Shown: positions 34,777 through 44,252 of the stretch, piece after piece
Numbering within the stretch: position 1 is the stretch's first letter
Layout: every line of letters starts with the position of its first letter
Source: Bacteroides mediterraneensis
GTDB lineage: Bacteria; Bacteroidota; Bacteroidia; Bacteroidales; Bacteroidaceae
Length of the DNA: 64,000 bases
Direction: 5' to 3'
NCBI RefSeq assembly: GCF_016900355.1
Contig: NZ_JACJKA010000020.1
Location: 1-64,000 of the forward strand
The notes under the pieces: model-generated
The model's input: only the letters and a program-made list of their open reading frames with translations
What the model was told of the DNA's origin: nothing
The model's database searches: none
Program-made: the position numbers and the translations under genes

Positions 34777-34784
34777 CAAAATTA
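34777..34784 (-). promoter_or_regulatory. -7 box for the efflux operon
   Basis: On the minus strand TAATTTTG lies 28 nt upstream of the RND start codon and matches TAnnTTTG. The -33 position is weak. The 275-bp gap to grpE also carries the grpE promoter. Confidence 0.55.
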
Positions 34785-34928
34785 GTGTCTCACTACCTTT
34801 TAAAGATTCATAAAAGTATGAAACCGACAAATCAGGGGTTGAACTGTACTTTTAGAAAGATGAAATATAAAAAGAGCAGACAGAAGCCGAAACTTATTTT
34901 TTTCTATGTCAGTGTGGCAGTTTTTTAT

Positions 34929-34936
34929 TATTTTTG
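34929..34936 (+). promoter_or_regulatory. -7 box for grpE-dnaJ
   Basis: TATTTTTG lies 87 nt upstream of the grpE start. No recognisable CIRCE element (TTAGCACTC inverted repeat) is seen, so heat-shock control here must use another route or be absent. Confidence 0.55.
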
Positions 34937-35023
34937 CGGCCAATCCACAAAAAGCTGAGCTAAGGCACGATTTTTGCTGGAGAAAAAGCAAAAACATTCA
35001 ATTGGAATAAAACTAAATAAGAT

Positions 35024-35638
35024 ATGAGCAACAAGAATCAAAACCAAAAGGTGGAAGAAGAATTGAAGAATCAGCAGCACACTGACAAAAATGCACAGGC
35101 TGCCGCTGAATCTCAGGAAGCGGAAGCACAAAAAGCCCAGGAAAAAGGCGAAGAAGAAAAAGAACTTACCGCAGAAGAGAAGTTAGAAAAAGAATTGGAA
35201 GAAGCTCAGAAAGTTATTGATGAGCAAAAAGATAAATATCTGCGTCTGTCTGCTGAATTTGATAATTTCCGGAAACGTACTATCAAGGAAAAAGCCGAAC
35301 TGATTAAGAACGGAGGCGAAAAAGCCATCAATGCCGTACTACCAGTTTTGGACGACCTGGAACGTGCTTTACAGAATATGCAGAAAGCAGAAGACGTGAA
35401 AGCAATCTACGACGGTGTAGAACTGATTTATCAAAAGTTCCTGAAGAACTTGCATCAGGAGGGACTGGAAAAAATGGAACCTATCGGTCAGGATTTTGAT
35501 ACCGACTATCACGAAGCCATCGCACTGGTACCCGCTTCAAGTGAAGATCAGAAAGGAAAGATTCTGGACTGTGTACAGACCGGATACAAATTGAATGAAA
35601 AAGTCATCCGTCACGCCAAAGTGGTGGTTGCCCAATAA
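35024..35638 (+). CDS. grpE: Nucleotide exchange factor GrpE
   Basis: A 204-residue GrpE. A disordered, very charged N-terminus (to about 60) is followed by the long dimerisation helix, the motif YLRLSAEFDNFRKR and the C-terminal beta domain (IGQDFDTDYHEAIA ... KVIRHAKVVVA). It exchanges ADP on DnaK, thereby resetting the chaperone cycle. It is 15 nt before dnaJ; dnaK is not in this window. Confidence 0.97.
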   Translation: MSNKNQNQKVEEELKNQQHTDKNAQAAAESQEAEAQKAQEKGEEEKELTAEEKLEKELEEAQKVIDEQKDKYLRLSAEFDNFRKRTIKEKAELIKNGGEKAINAVLPVLDDLERALQNMQKAEDVKAIYDGVELIYQKFLKNLHQEGLEKMEPIGQDFDTDYHEAIALVPASSEDQKGKILDCVQTGYKLNEKVIRHAKVVVAQ

Positions 35639-35653
35639 TAAATAGGTAGAGTC

Positions 35654-36838
35654 ATGGCGAAAAGAGATTACTATGAAGTGCTGGGAGTTGCCAAAACGGC
35701 CACGGCAGATGAGATAAAGAAAGCGTATCGAAAGAAAGCCATCCAGTATCACCCAGACCGTAACCCGGGGGACAAGGAGGCAGAAGAAAAATTCAAGGAA
35801 GCAGCAGAAGCCTACGAAGTGTTGAGCAATGCCGACAAACGTGCGCGCTATGACCAGTTCGGATTTGCCGGTGTGGATGGCGCTGCCGGTGGTGGCAGTG
35901 GCTTCGGTGGATTCAACGGCCAAGGTATGTCTATGGACGATATCTTCTCCATGTTCGGTGATATCTTTGGAGGTCACGGCGGATTTGGCGGCTTCAGCAG
36001 TGGATTCGGCGGAAACAGCCAACCGCGTCAGCGTAAATTCCGTGGTTCCGACCTACGTGTAAAAGTAAAATTAAACCTGAAAGAAATTTCTACTGGTGTA
36101 GAAAAGAAGTTCAAGTTGAAAAAATACGTACAGTGCAGCCATTGTCACGGCACAGGTGCTGAAGGCGATGGAGGTACAGAAACCTGTCCAACTTGCCACG
36201 GAACAGGTAGCGTAACACGTACCCAGCAAAGTATCTTCGGCATGATGCAAACCCAGACCGTATGTCCACAGTGTGGAGGTGAAGGAAAAATCATCAAAAA
36301 CAAATGTAAGGAATGCGACGGCGAAGGTATCGTGTACGGTGAAGAAGTAGTCACTGTCAAGATTCCGGCCGGAGTAGCAGAAGGCATGCAAGTAACCATC
36401 AACGGAAAAGGTAATGCCGGAAAGCACAACGGAGTACCGGGCGACTTGCTGGTATTGATTGAAGAAGAAAAGCATCCGGAACTGATTCGTGACGAAAGCG
36501 ACCTGATTTACAACCTGCTGTTGAGCGTGCCGACTGCCGCCTTGGGAGGTACCGTAGAAATCCCGACTATCGACGGGAAAGCCAAAATCAAGATTGAGCC
36601 AGGTACACAGCCGGGTAAAGTACTTCGCTTGAGAGGCAAAGGATTGCCGAACATCAACAGTTACGGATACAATACAGGCACAGGCGACTTGCTGGTTAAC
36701 ATCAGTGTCTATATTCCAGAAACACTGACCAAAGAAGAACGTCAGGCATTGGAAAAATGGCAGGAAGCTGATAATTTCAAGCCTAATATGAGCCTGAAAG
36801 AGAAGATTTTCAAGAAGTTCAGAAGTCTGTTTGATTAA
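35654..36838 (+). CDS. dnaJ: Chaperone DnaJ
   Basis: A 394-residue class I DnaJ: J domain with HPD (about 33-35, YHPDRNPGD), Gly/Phe-rich linker (75-125), four CxxCxGxG zinc motifs ([32 protein letters not shown]), and the C-terminal substrate-binding part. It delivers unfolded clients to DnaK and stimulates its ATPase. It is cotranscribed with grpE, and a terminator follows at once. Confidence 0.97.
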   Translation: MAKRDYYEVLGVAKTATADEIKKAYRKKAIQYHPDRNPGDKEAEEKFKEAAEAYEVLSNADKRARYDQFGFAGVDGAAGGGSGFGGFNGQGMSMDDIFSMFGDIFGGHGGFGGFSSGFGGNSQPRQRKFRGSDLRVKVKLNLKEISTGVEKKFKLKKYVQCSHCHGTGAEGDGGTETCPTCHGTGSVTRTQQSIFGMMQTQTVCPQCGGEGKIIKNKCKECDGEGIVYGEEVVTVKIPAGVAEGMQVTINGKGNAGKHNGVPGDLLVLIEEEKHPELIRDESDLIYNLLLSVPTAALGGTVEIPTIDGKAKIKIEPGTQPGKVLRLRGKGLPNINSYGYNTGTGDLLVNISVYIPETLTKEERQALEKWQEADNFKPNMSLKEKIFKKFRSLFD

Positions 36839-36863
36839 TAACCTCTTTTTGACAAGACATCAC

Positions 36864-36896
36864 AGCCATCCCTCCACAAAGGGGGTGGCTTTTTTG
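36864..36896 (+). terminator. Terminator of grpE-dnaJ
   Basis: AGCCATCCC pairs with GGGGGTGGCT (one wobble), followed by a T-run. It starts 26 nt after the dnaJ stop codon. Confidence 0.85.
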
Positions 36897-36978
36897 TATA
36901 TTCCTCCCAGCTTGTCCAAATAATCTTTAAACCAACCCTAAAAAGAAATAATCGCGACAAACTCAATACCTTTTTTTG

Positions 36979-36986
36979 TAATTTTG
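36979..36986 (+). promoter_or_regulatory. -7 box for the small envelope protein gene
   Basis: TAATTTTG lies 22 nt upstream of the start codon at 37009; no clear -33 box. Confidence 0.5.
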
Positions 36987-37008
36987 AAGTGACTAAAATT
37001 TAGAAATC

Positions 37009-37662
37009 ATGAAAAGCTGTATCTTGTTCTGGATGTTATTCTGTCCGGTACTTGCTTTTGCACAGACCGAAAACAAGAAGTCTCTGCCAGCCGACTCCAT
37101 TGGTGCAACCTCTTTGCAGATGGAGAACGCATTGCCGCAGGATACACTCAGCGTACCGCTGCCTGCACCGGTACCCCAACATTATTTGTATTCCCCCTTC
37201 GATATGTATGGCATTACTCCTTTCCACTATGGCTATGCCACTTGGGAACTGCACAAAGGGTTTAATGCCTCCATTGGTATGAACGTCACGTTCAGTCCCA
37301 GCAAATATGCTCCTTCCGGCGTAGGATTCGGACAGGATGCGGCATTCCTGTATGCGGTTCCACTGACCAAGCGCTTCAGCGTGGCAGGCGGACTATATGC
37401 CAGCAATTTTAACTGGGGAGGAATCAACTACCGGAATGTAGGAGTGGCTGGAATAGCGGCTTTCAAAGTAAACGAACGAATCAGCTTATATGCGTATGGT
37501 AACAAATCGCTTATGCCAAAACGTTCGCCCTACTACTACCCTCTGCCTAATTTCGCACCCGACCGGATTGGAGGAATGATCAATTTCAAATTCAATGAAA
37601 GCAGTTCTATCAGCATTGGCGTGGAAGGAATCAGAGCTCCCCAAGGACCTTACTGGTGGTAA
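37009..37662 (+). CDS. Secreted beta-rich protein, probable outer-membrane protein
   Basis: A 217-residue protein with a signal peptide (SCILFWMLFCPVLAFAQT). The mature part has a Pro-rich linker (VPLPAPVPQHY) and then alternating strands with Gly/aromatic residues (FNASIGMNVTF, RFSVAGGLYASNF, ISLYAYGNKSL), ending in an aromatic-rich C-terminus (YWW). This looks like a small beta-barrel or a porin-related protein of Bacteroidales. I know no function. It is monocistronic and lies between dnaJ and folC. Confidence 0.7.
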   Translation: MKSCILFWMLFCPVLAFAQTENKKSLPADSIGATSLQMENALPQDTLSVPLPAPVPQHYLYSPFDMYGITPFHYGYATWELHKGFNASIGMNVTFSPSKYAPSGVGFGQDAAFLYAVPLTKRFSVAGGLYASNFNWGGINYRNVGVAGIAAFKVNERISLYAYGNKSLMPKRSPYYYPLPNFAPDRIGGMINFKFNESSSISIGVEGIRAPQGPYWW

Positions 37663-37733
37663 ATGAAAGCTAAAAAGATAGGTTATCCTGATAAAAATGA
37701 TGATATTTGCAGCGACTTAAAAAAACAAGAATC

Positions 37734-39020
37734 ATGAATTATCAGGAAACCCTTACTTATCTATATAACAGCGCCCCTCTGTTTCAGCAAGTTGGCAAAG
37801 ACGCCTACAAAGAGGGACTGGACAACACGTATGCATTAGACAATTATTTTCACCACCCTCACCGTCGTTTCCGTACCATCCACGTGGCCGGGACCAACGG
37901 GAAGGGTTCTTGTTCGCATATACTGGCAGCCATCCTTCAGGCTGCAGGTTATAAAACGGGACTTTACACCTCTCCCCACCTAGTGGATTTCCGGGAGCGT
38001 ATCCGCGTGAACGGCATCCCGGTCAGTCAAGAATTTGTCATCGACTTCGTGGAGAAGCACCGGAGTTTCTTTGAGCCTTTGCATCCTTCTTTCTTCGAAC
38101 TGACCACAGCCATGGCCTTCACTTATTTCGCCCAGCAACAAGTAGACGTAGCAGTTATCGAAGTAGGTCTTGGCGGACGTTTGGATTGTACCAACATTAT
38201 CCAACCCGACTTGTGTGTCATCACTAACATCAGTTTCGATCACGTACAATTTTTAGGCAATACCTTGGCAAAGATTGCTTCTGAGAAGGCAGGCATCATC
38301 AAAAAAGGCGTCCCTGTGGTGATTGGAGAAACTACCTCCGAAACCCGTCCGGTCTTTCAGGCCAAAGCAGACGAGGTGGGCGCCCCTATCGTTTTTGCCG
38401 AAGATGAGCACTTGCTTCTCAGTGCCACACGAAACGAAGCCATGCACTATGTCTATCAGACTGCAGACTACGCAAATTTGGAAGGGGAACTGGGTGGTCT
38501 GTGCCAGTTAAAGAATACCAATACCCTGCTCTCTGCTCTCCGCCGGCTACCCGAGGCAGGCTATCATTTCACGGAAGAGAATGTACGGGAAGGTTTTCTG
38601 CACGTATGCGAACTGACCGGACTGATGGGACGCTGGCAGAAACTGGGAGAACACCCTACCATCATCTGTGATACCGGACACAACGTGGGTGGTATGCAAT
38701 ACATCACCGAGCAGCTCCGCCATCAGACCTATCACACGCTGCACATCGTCATCGGCATGGTCAACGACAAGGATGTGAGCGGAGTGCTTTCTATGCTCCC
38801 TAAAGAGGCTCACTATTACTTCACCCAAGCCAGCGTAAAACGTGCCTTACCTTGTGAACAGATGAAAGCCTTGGCTGGGAACTACGGCTTACAGGGAAAT
38901 GCTTATCCACATGTTGCAGAAGCCTTCAAGGCCGCCCGGCATGAAGCTCAACCCGATGATTTCATTTTTGTGGGAGGAAGCAGTTTCATCGTTGCCGATT
39001 TACTTTCTTTAAACCACTAA
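37734..39020 (+). CDS. folC: Folylpolyglutamate / dihydrofolate synthase
   Basis: A 428-residue Mur-ligase family enzyme. It adds glutamate to dihydropteroate and/or folates with ATP. The P-loop GTNGKGS lies near residue 58; TSPHL and RIRVNG follow, as does VIEVGLGGRLDCTN. In the middle, NISFDHVQFLGNTLAKIASEKAGI is conserved. The start is taken at 37734 (MNYQETL), because a TATTTG-type -7 box at 37704-37709 would place the transcript start beyond the earlier in-frame Met at 37707. Confidence 0.95.
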   Translation: MNYQETLTYLYNSAPLFQQVGKDAYKEGLDNTYALDNYFHHPHRRFRTIHVAGTNGKGSCSHILAAILQAAGYKTGLYTSPHLVDFRERIRVNGIPVSQEFVIDFVEKHRSFFEPLHPSFFELTTAMAFTYFAQQQVDVAVIEVGLGGRLDCTNIIQPDLCVITNISFDHVQFLGNTLAKIASEKAGIIKKGVPVVIGETTSETRPVFQAKADEVGAPIVFAEDEHLLLSATRNEAMHYVYQTADYANLEGELGGLCQLKNTNTLLSALRRLPEAGYHFTEENVREGFLHVCELTGLMGRWQKLGEHPTIICDTGHNVGGMQYITEQLRHQTYHTLHIVIGMVNDKDVSGVLSMLPKEAHYYFTQASVKRALPCEQMKALAGNYGLQGNAYPHVAEAFKAARHEAQPDDFIFVGGSSFIVADLLSLNH

Positions 39021-39044
39021 ACCACATTCTTTCTTTGAAAAATG

Positions 39045-39076
39045 TTTGGGTATGTTAGAGAAAATCTTTTTATTTG
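39045..39076 (+). promoter_or_regulatory. Promoter of the galactose operon
   Basis: TTTG (39045-39048), 20 nt, TTTATTTG (39069-39076; one mismatch to TAnnTTTG), 40 nt before galM. No operator repeat is obvious. Confidence 0.6.
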
Positions 39077-39116
39077 CACAACAAAATGATGTGTGAACTA
39101 AAAAGATTTTAATAAT

Positions 39117-40211
39117 ATGAACAACACATTTTATAAAGAAAATAATTTAAGCGGCTTAAAAAGAGCAGATTTTCAAAAAACAATTGACGGTAAAGAAACC
39201 GATTTGTTTATTCTTTCCAATCAAAACGGTGCAGAAGCAGCCATCACAAACTACGGGGGAGCAATCTTAGCAATAATGGTTCCGGATAAAAACGGTAAAC
39301 TGGCCAATGTGGTACAGGGACACGACAGCATCGACCATGTAATCCACAGTCATGAACCCTTCCTCAGTACCTTAATTGGACGTTACGGCAACCGAATTGC
39401 AAAAGGAAGCTTCATGCTGGACGGCAAAGAATACAAACTGACTATCAACAACGGACCAAACTCTCTGCACGGAGGTCCAACCGGTTTCCATGCACGCGTA
39501 TGGGATGCCAAACAAGAAGATGAACATAGTGTCAATCTGCACTATCTCGCTAAAGACGGGGAAGAAGGTTTTCCAGGAAATTTGGATGTCCATGTAACCT
39601 ACACTTTGACAGACAATAATGAACTGGTAATTACTTATGTAGCCAACACAGATAAGAAAACCATCATCAATTTGACCAACCATGCGTTCTTCAGCCTGGC
39701 AGGTCTGAACAATCCCACTCCTACTGTAGATAACAACATTGTCACTATTAATGCAGATTATTTCATACCTATTGATGAAGTATCCATTCCGACCGGGGAA
39801 ATATTGAAAGTTGAAGGAACACCGATGGACTTCCGTACCCCACATACCGTGGGAAGTCGCATCAACGAATCCTTCCAACAACTGATCAACGGAGCCGGAT
39901 ACGACCACTGCTACGTATTAAACAAGCGCGAAACCAATGCGATGGTATTTGCCGCAAAATGCGTAGAACCGGAAAGCGGACGTTCTTTGGAGGTCTATAC
40001 CACAGAACCGGGCGTACAAGTTTACACAGCTAACTGGCACAACGGCTTTGCGGGATATCACGGGGCTACCTTCCCCGCCAGAAGTGCCATCTGCTTTGAG
40101 GCACAGCATTTCCCAGACTCACCCAACAAAGGACATTTCCCTTCAGTAGTATTGAAACCAGAAGAAACCTATCATCAAGTAACGATTTACAAATTCGGGG
40201 TAGAAAAATAA
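39117..40211 (+). CDS. galM: Aldose 1-epimerase (galactose mutarotase)
   Basis: A 364-residue cytoplasmic enzyme (no signal peptide, unlike some Bacteroides paralogues). It interconverts alpha- and beta-galactose. Signatures are NYGGAILA, RYGNRIAKG, NGPNSLHGGPTGFH (active-site His), LTNHAFF (second His) and the glutamate in CFEAQHFPDSPN. It is first in the operon with the sugar transporter and galK, which fixes the substrate as galactose. Confidence 0.95.
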   Translation: MNNTFYKENNLSGLKRADFQKTIDGKETDLFILSNQNGAEAAITNYGGAILAIMVPDKNGKLANVVQGHDSIDHVIHSHEPFLSTLIGRYGNRIAKGSFMLDGKEYKLTINNGPNSLHGGPTGFHARVWDAKQEDEHSVNLHYLAKDGEEGFPGNLDVHVTYTLTDNNELVITYVANTDKKTIINLTNHAFFSLAGLNNPTPTVDNNIVTINADYFIPIDEVSIPTGEILKVEGTPMDFRTPHTVGSRINESFQQLINGAGYDHCYVLNKRETNAMVFAAKCVEPESGRSLEVYTTEPGVQVYTANWHNGFAGYHGATFPARSAICFEAQHFPDSPNKGHFPSVVLKPEETYHQVTIYKFGVEK

Positions 40212-40262
40212 CACATAGGAAAACAATCTAATTTATTACTTAATACACTTTCAATTTAAACC

Positions 40263-41756
40263 ATGGAACAACAAAAACAAAAAACTAATGTCATCGCAAT
40301 CATTACGATGTTCTTTCTGTTTGCGATGATTTCATTTGTTACCAATCTGGCCGCACCGTTTGGTACTATCTGGAAAAACCAGTACGCCGGTGCCAACACA
40401 TTGGGCATGATGGGTAACATGATGAACTTTTTGGCATACCTGTTTATGGGTATTCCAGCCGGCAACATGCTGGAAAAAATCGGATACAAGAAAACATCCT
40501 TGATTGCCATGGCAGTCGGTTTCGCCGGTTTGCTGGTACAATATCTGTCAAGTCTTTTTGGTGCTGACGTAGATGTATTTTCTTTAGGCGAATATTCTAT
40601 CAAGTTGAATTTTATTGTATACTTGTTAGGTGCCTTCATCTGCGGTTTCAGCGTATGTATGCTGAATACAGTAGTTAACCCGATGTTGAACTTGTTAGGT
40701 GGTGGCGGTAACAAAGGTAACCAGCTGATTCAGACAGGTGGTGCATTAAACTCATTGGCCGGTACACTGACCCCTCTTTTCGTAGGTGTACTGATTGGTA
40801 CCGTAACTCCGAAAACAGCCATGTCTGATGTAGCCCCCTTGTTGTTTATTGCCATGGGTGTGTTTGCCTTTACTTTCATCGTGATTTCTTTCGTAACCAT
40901 TCCGGAACCTCACATGAGAAAGAAAGGTGAAAACGCGACAAAAGAAAAATTCTCGCATAGCCCTTGGAGCTTCCGTCATACGGTATTGGGTGTAATCGGT
41001 ATTTTCATTTACGTAGGTATTGAAATCGGTATTCCGGGAACCTTGAACTTCTATCTGGCCGATTCCAGCGACAAAGGAGCCGGCATCCTGACAAACGGTG
41101 CAGCCATCGGTGGTGCCATCGCCGCAATCTACTGGTTGTTGATGCTGGTGGGTCGTCTGACCAGTAGTATTATCAGTGGTAAGGTTTCAACCCGTGCACA
41201 GTTAATTACAGTTTCTGCCACAGCTATAATCTTTACCATCATTGCCATCTTTACGCCCAAAACAGTAGGTTTCAATGTACCGAAGATAGTATATGATCCT
41301 GTAGCCAAAACTTCTGAAATATTGACAAATGCAGGTGTTCCAACTGATCAGATTGCCGCATTCACCAGCAACCCGTCAGAAGAAGCACTGGCTCCTTATA
41401 CAGAACAGCTGAATGAAGTGCACATGACTACTACCGATGTGATGAACTCTATGAAAACTCCATCAGTTCCGGTAAGTGCCCTCTTCCTCGTACTTTGCGG
41501 TCTGTGTACTTCCGTTATGTGGGGAGGTATCTTTAACCTGGCTGTAGAAGGATTAGGTAAATACACCGCACAAGCTTCCGGAATCTTCATGATGATGGTA
41601 GTGGGTGGTGGAATCTTCCCGTTGCTGCAGCAAGTCATCTCCGATGCAGTAGGCTACATGGCCAGCTACTGGCTGATTGTTGCTATGCTTGCTTACCTGT
41701 TGTTCTATGGTGTGACAGGTTGCAAGAATGTAAACAAAGATATTCCTGTAGAATAA
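40263..41756 (+). CDS. Sugar:H+ symporter of the FucP/GluP family (glucose/galactose)
   Basis: A 497-residue MFS transporter with 12 TM segments and the FHS-family features AAPFGTIWKNQYAGANTLG, then GIPAGNMLEKIGYKK after TM2, and CMLNTVVNPMLNLLGGGG. An insert near 340-390 lies between TM8 and TM9. Because it lies between galM and galK, it probably imports galactose and/or glucose. Fucose uptake is less likely. Confidence 0.9.
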   Translation: MEQQKQKTNVIAIITMFFLFAMISFVTNLAAPFGTIWKNQYAGANTLGMMGNMMNFLAYLFMGIPAGNMLEKIGYKKTSLIAMAVGFAGLLVQYLSSLFGADVDVFSLGEYSIKLNFIVYLLGAFICGFSVCMLNTVVNPMLNLLGGGGNKGNQLIQTGGALNSLAGTLTPLFVGVLIGTVTPKTAMSDVAPLLFIAMGVFAFTFIVISFVTIPEPHMRKKGENATKEKFSHSPWSFRHTVLGVIGIFIYVGIEIGIPGTLNFYLADSSDKGAGILTNGAAIGGAIAAIYWLLMLVGRLTSSIISGKVSTRAQLITVSATAIIFTIIAIFTPKTVGFNVPKIVYDPVAKTSEILTNAGVPTDQIAAFTSNPSEEALAPYTEQLNEVHMTTTDVMNSMKTPSVPVSALFLVLCGLCTSVMWGGIFNLAVEGLGKYTAQASGIFMMMVVGGGIFPLLQQVISDAVGYMASYWLIVAMLAYLLFYGVTGCKNVNKDIPVE

Positions 41757-41765
41757 ACACGGCTG

Positions 41766-41795
41766 TCCGGTCCTGCGTGTCAGGATCGGATATGC
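41766..41795 (+). terminator. Weak intra-operon hairpin before galK
   Basis: TCCGGTCCTG pairs with CAGGATCGGA (one G-U), loop CGTGT, then TATGCTTTTT. It probably acts as an attenuator or RNA-processing site between the transporter and galK. Confidence 0.5.
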
Positions 41796-41827
41796 TTTTT
41801 AATATTAACCTTTAAATTTTTATCATT

Positions 41828-42982
41828 ATGGACATAGAATTTGTAAGAAGCCGCTTCATCAAGCATTTTGACGGTACAACAGGCTCAGTATATACTTCTC
41901 CGGGACGAATCAACCTGATTGGTGAGCACACAGACTATAACGGAGGTTTTGTATTTCCGGGAGCAGTAGATAAAGGAATGGTAGCCGAAATCAAACCCAA
42001 CGGAAAAGATAAGGTTTGCGCCTACTCTATTGACTTGAAAGATTACGTAGAATTTGGTTTGAACGAAGAAGATGCCCCGAAAGCAAGCTGGGCACGCTAT
42101 ATATTCGGTGTGTGCCGCGAAATGATCAAACGCGGAGTTGACGTGAAAGGTTTCAACACTGCATTTGCCGGTGATGTGCCTCTGGGTGCCGGAATGTCTT
42201 CTTCTGCTGCATTGGAATCTACTTATGCTTTCGCGTTGAACGACTTGTTCGGCGACAACAAAATCGATAAGTTTGAACTGGCTAAAGTTGGTCAGGCTAC
42301 AGAACACAACTATTGCGGTGTGAATTGCGGTATCATGGACCAGTTTGCTTCTGTATTCGGTAAAGAAGGCCATCTGATTCGTTTGGACTGCCGCTCACTG
42401 GAATATCAGTACTTCCCCTTCAGACCGGACGGATACCGCCTGGTATTGGTTGATTCAGTAGTAAAACATGAACTGGCTTCTTCTGCATACAACAAACGTC
42501 GTCAGAGCTGCGAAGCAGTAGTGGCAGCTATCAAAAAGAACCACCCGACCGTAGAATTCTTGAGAGACTGCAACATGGACATGCTGAACGAAGTAAAAGC
42601 TGAAATCACTCAGGAAGACTACATGCGTGCAGAATACGTAATTGAAGAAATCCAGCGTGTATTGGATGTATGTGATGCACTGGAAAAAGGTGACTACGAA
42701 ACAGTAGGCCAGAAGATGTATGAAACTCATCACGGCATGAGCAAGCTTTATGAAGTAAGCTGCGAAGAACTGGATTTCCTGAACGACATCGCCTTCGATT
42801 GCGGCGTAACCGGTTCACGTGTAATGGGTGGAGGCTTCGGCGGATGTACCATCAACTTAGTGAAGAACGAACTGTATGAAACCTTCATCTCTACTGCAAA
42901 AGAACGCTTCAAAGAAAAATTCGGCCGCAGTCCGAAAGTATATGATGTGGTCATCAGCGACGGTTCTCATAAAATTTGCTAA
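41828..42982 (+). CDS. galK: Galactokinase
   Basis: A 384-residue GHMP kinase. It makes galactose-1-phosphate from galactose and ATP, the first committed Leloir step. The N-terminal signature GRINLIGEHTDYNGG (substrate binding), the ATP loop PLGAGMSSSAALE and the closing motif MGGGFGGCTI are all present. No galT or galE is in this window. A terminator follows immediately. Confidence 0.97.
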   Translation: MDIEFVRSRFIKHFDGTTGSVYTSPGRINLIGEHTDYNGGFVFPGAVDKGMVAEIKPNGKDKVCAYSIDLKDYVEFGLNEEDAPKASWARYIFGVCREMIKRGVDVKGFNTAFAGDVPLGAGMSSSAALESTYAFALNDLFGDNKIDKFELAKVGQATEHNYCGVNCGIMDQFASVFGKEGHLIRLDCRSLEYQYFPFRPDGYRLVLVDSVVKHELASSAYNKRRQSCEAVVAAIKKNHPTVEFLRDCNMDMLNEVKAEITQEDYMRAEYVIEEIQRVLDVCDALEKGDYETVGQKMYETHHGMSKLYEVSCEELDFLNDIAFDCGVTGSRVMGGGFGGCTINLVKNELYETFISTAKERFKEKFGRSPKVYDVVISDGSHKIC

Positions 42983-43003
42983 TTCAATATCCATATCAAG
43001 CAT

Positions 43004-43037
43004 AAAAAAAGCACGAATTAAATTCGTGCTTTTTTTG
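43004..43037. terminator. Bidirectional terminator after galK
   Basis: AAAAAAAGCACGAATT and its complement form a 16-bp stem with T-runs on both strands. It separates galK from the convergent DUF3843-like gene. Confidence 0.9.
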
Positions 43038-43059
43038 TATTCATAAAATCCTTATCCAC

Positions 43060-44229
43060 TCAATCTCCCCGATAATAATACAGCAAAGAATGACGGGCGA
43101 TAAAATCCGCATTCAGCTTCACCAGCATCTTCTCTCCCACCTCTGGTAATTCCGCATCGGGAAGCAGATTCTCACAAATGCAGTAAGTCAGTAAATCGGG
43201 CGGACAAAGCATCTCTTCAGTCAGCATCCGGAACGCATTCTGTGATGCTTCTTCTTGGTTATAAAACGGATTCTCCGCATCCGCAATATACTCACACACA
43301 TCCTTTGCCAGCAATAGTCCCTTCTGCTCATCCACCATCAGCACAAAGTTACGGTTGGACTTCATCTGTGGCATCGTATGGTTTTCATCGTCCGGCCAAC
43401 GGAGAATCTCCACCAGAAAACGCTTCAACGAATCATACCCATTGAGATAGATAATCCGTCTTCCACCCGTCCACAATGTGAACAACCGATAGATTTCCGC
43501 ATTCTTTTTCAGTACCTCGTCCGGTATCACCGACTCCTCCGGATACAGTCCCGGCACCTTCTTCCACACCTCCGACTGCTTGCCTGCCAGCAAATCAATC
43601 CACTCATGCAAAAACAACGCCAAAGGTCCTACCGGCACAATAAACCGGTCGGTCGGAGTCACCTGCTGAATATATGGCCACATAGACGGTTCCGTAAGGT
43701 ATGTATGTCCGAAAAGCCAAGTCAGTTTCCGGTCAGCTTCCTTCTCGTCGGCATACCCCGAAAAATAATTGTGCAACAACTCATTCTCCGGCGCCTGCTC
43801 ATAGGCCTCTTCCATGATCGGCATAAAAGCCCGTGCCAGCCGTAGAATCTGTCCGTCCAGCGGATTTACATACGAATGCTTGAACAAAGCCTTCTGCCAC
43901 GTATTCCAAATCAGAAAACGAAGGTCTTCTTCATTGACTTCTCCCTTGACATAATTCTTTCCAAGCGGATAAAACGGAAGACATCGTCCATACAGATGAG
44001 TATGAGCCGTTATAAAAGCCTGCCACAGCCCCAAATCTGACACCAAATCTTCCAGATAGGCCGCTGCATAAAGACATATTTTCTTCCGGTACGATTCTGG
44101 TACTTCTTCCAGATCGCACACCATATAAAGCCGGTTGGCCAACTCCACAAAGAAACCATCCGACGGAGCTACCGCCGTATAGGGATGAATGGCCAGCCAG
44201 TCGTTCAGATAAATCACATTCTTTTTCAT
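43060..44229 (-). CDS. Conserved Bacteroidales protein (DUF3843-like)
   Basis: A 389-residue cytoplasmic protein without signal peptide or TM segment. The opening VIYLNDWLAIHPYT is typical of the DUF3843 family as I remember it. The sequence is helix-rich with several Trp-containing segments and no catalytic motif that I can name. It lies 23 nt after the MFS gene on the same strand, so the two probably share a transcript. Confidence 0.65.
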   Translation of the reverse strand: MKKNVIYLNDWLAIHPYTAVAPSDGFFVELANRLYMVCDLEEVPESYRKKICLYAAAYLEDLVSDLGLWQAFITAHTHLYGRCLPFYPLGKNYVKGEVNEEDLRFLIWNTWQKALFKHSYVNPLDGQILRLARAFMPIMEEAYEQAPENELLHNYFSGYADEKEADRKLTWLFGHTYLTEPSMWPYIQQVTPTDRFIVPVGPLALFLHEWIDLLAGKQSEVWKKVPGLYPEESVIPDEVLKKNAEIYRLFTLWTGGRRIIYLNGYDSLKRFLVEILRWPDDENHTMPQMKSNRNFVLMVDEQKGLLLAKDVCEYIADAENPFYNQEEASQNAFRMLTEEMLCPPDLLTYCICENLLPDAELPEVGEKMLVKLNADFIARHSLLYYYRGD

Positions 44230-44252
44230 CTTTGTCTGTTCTCCATATTAAA

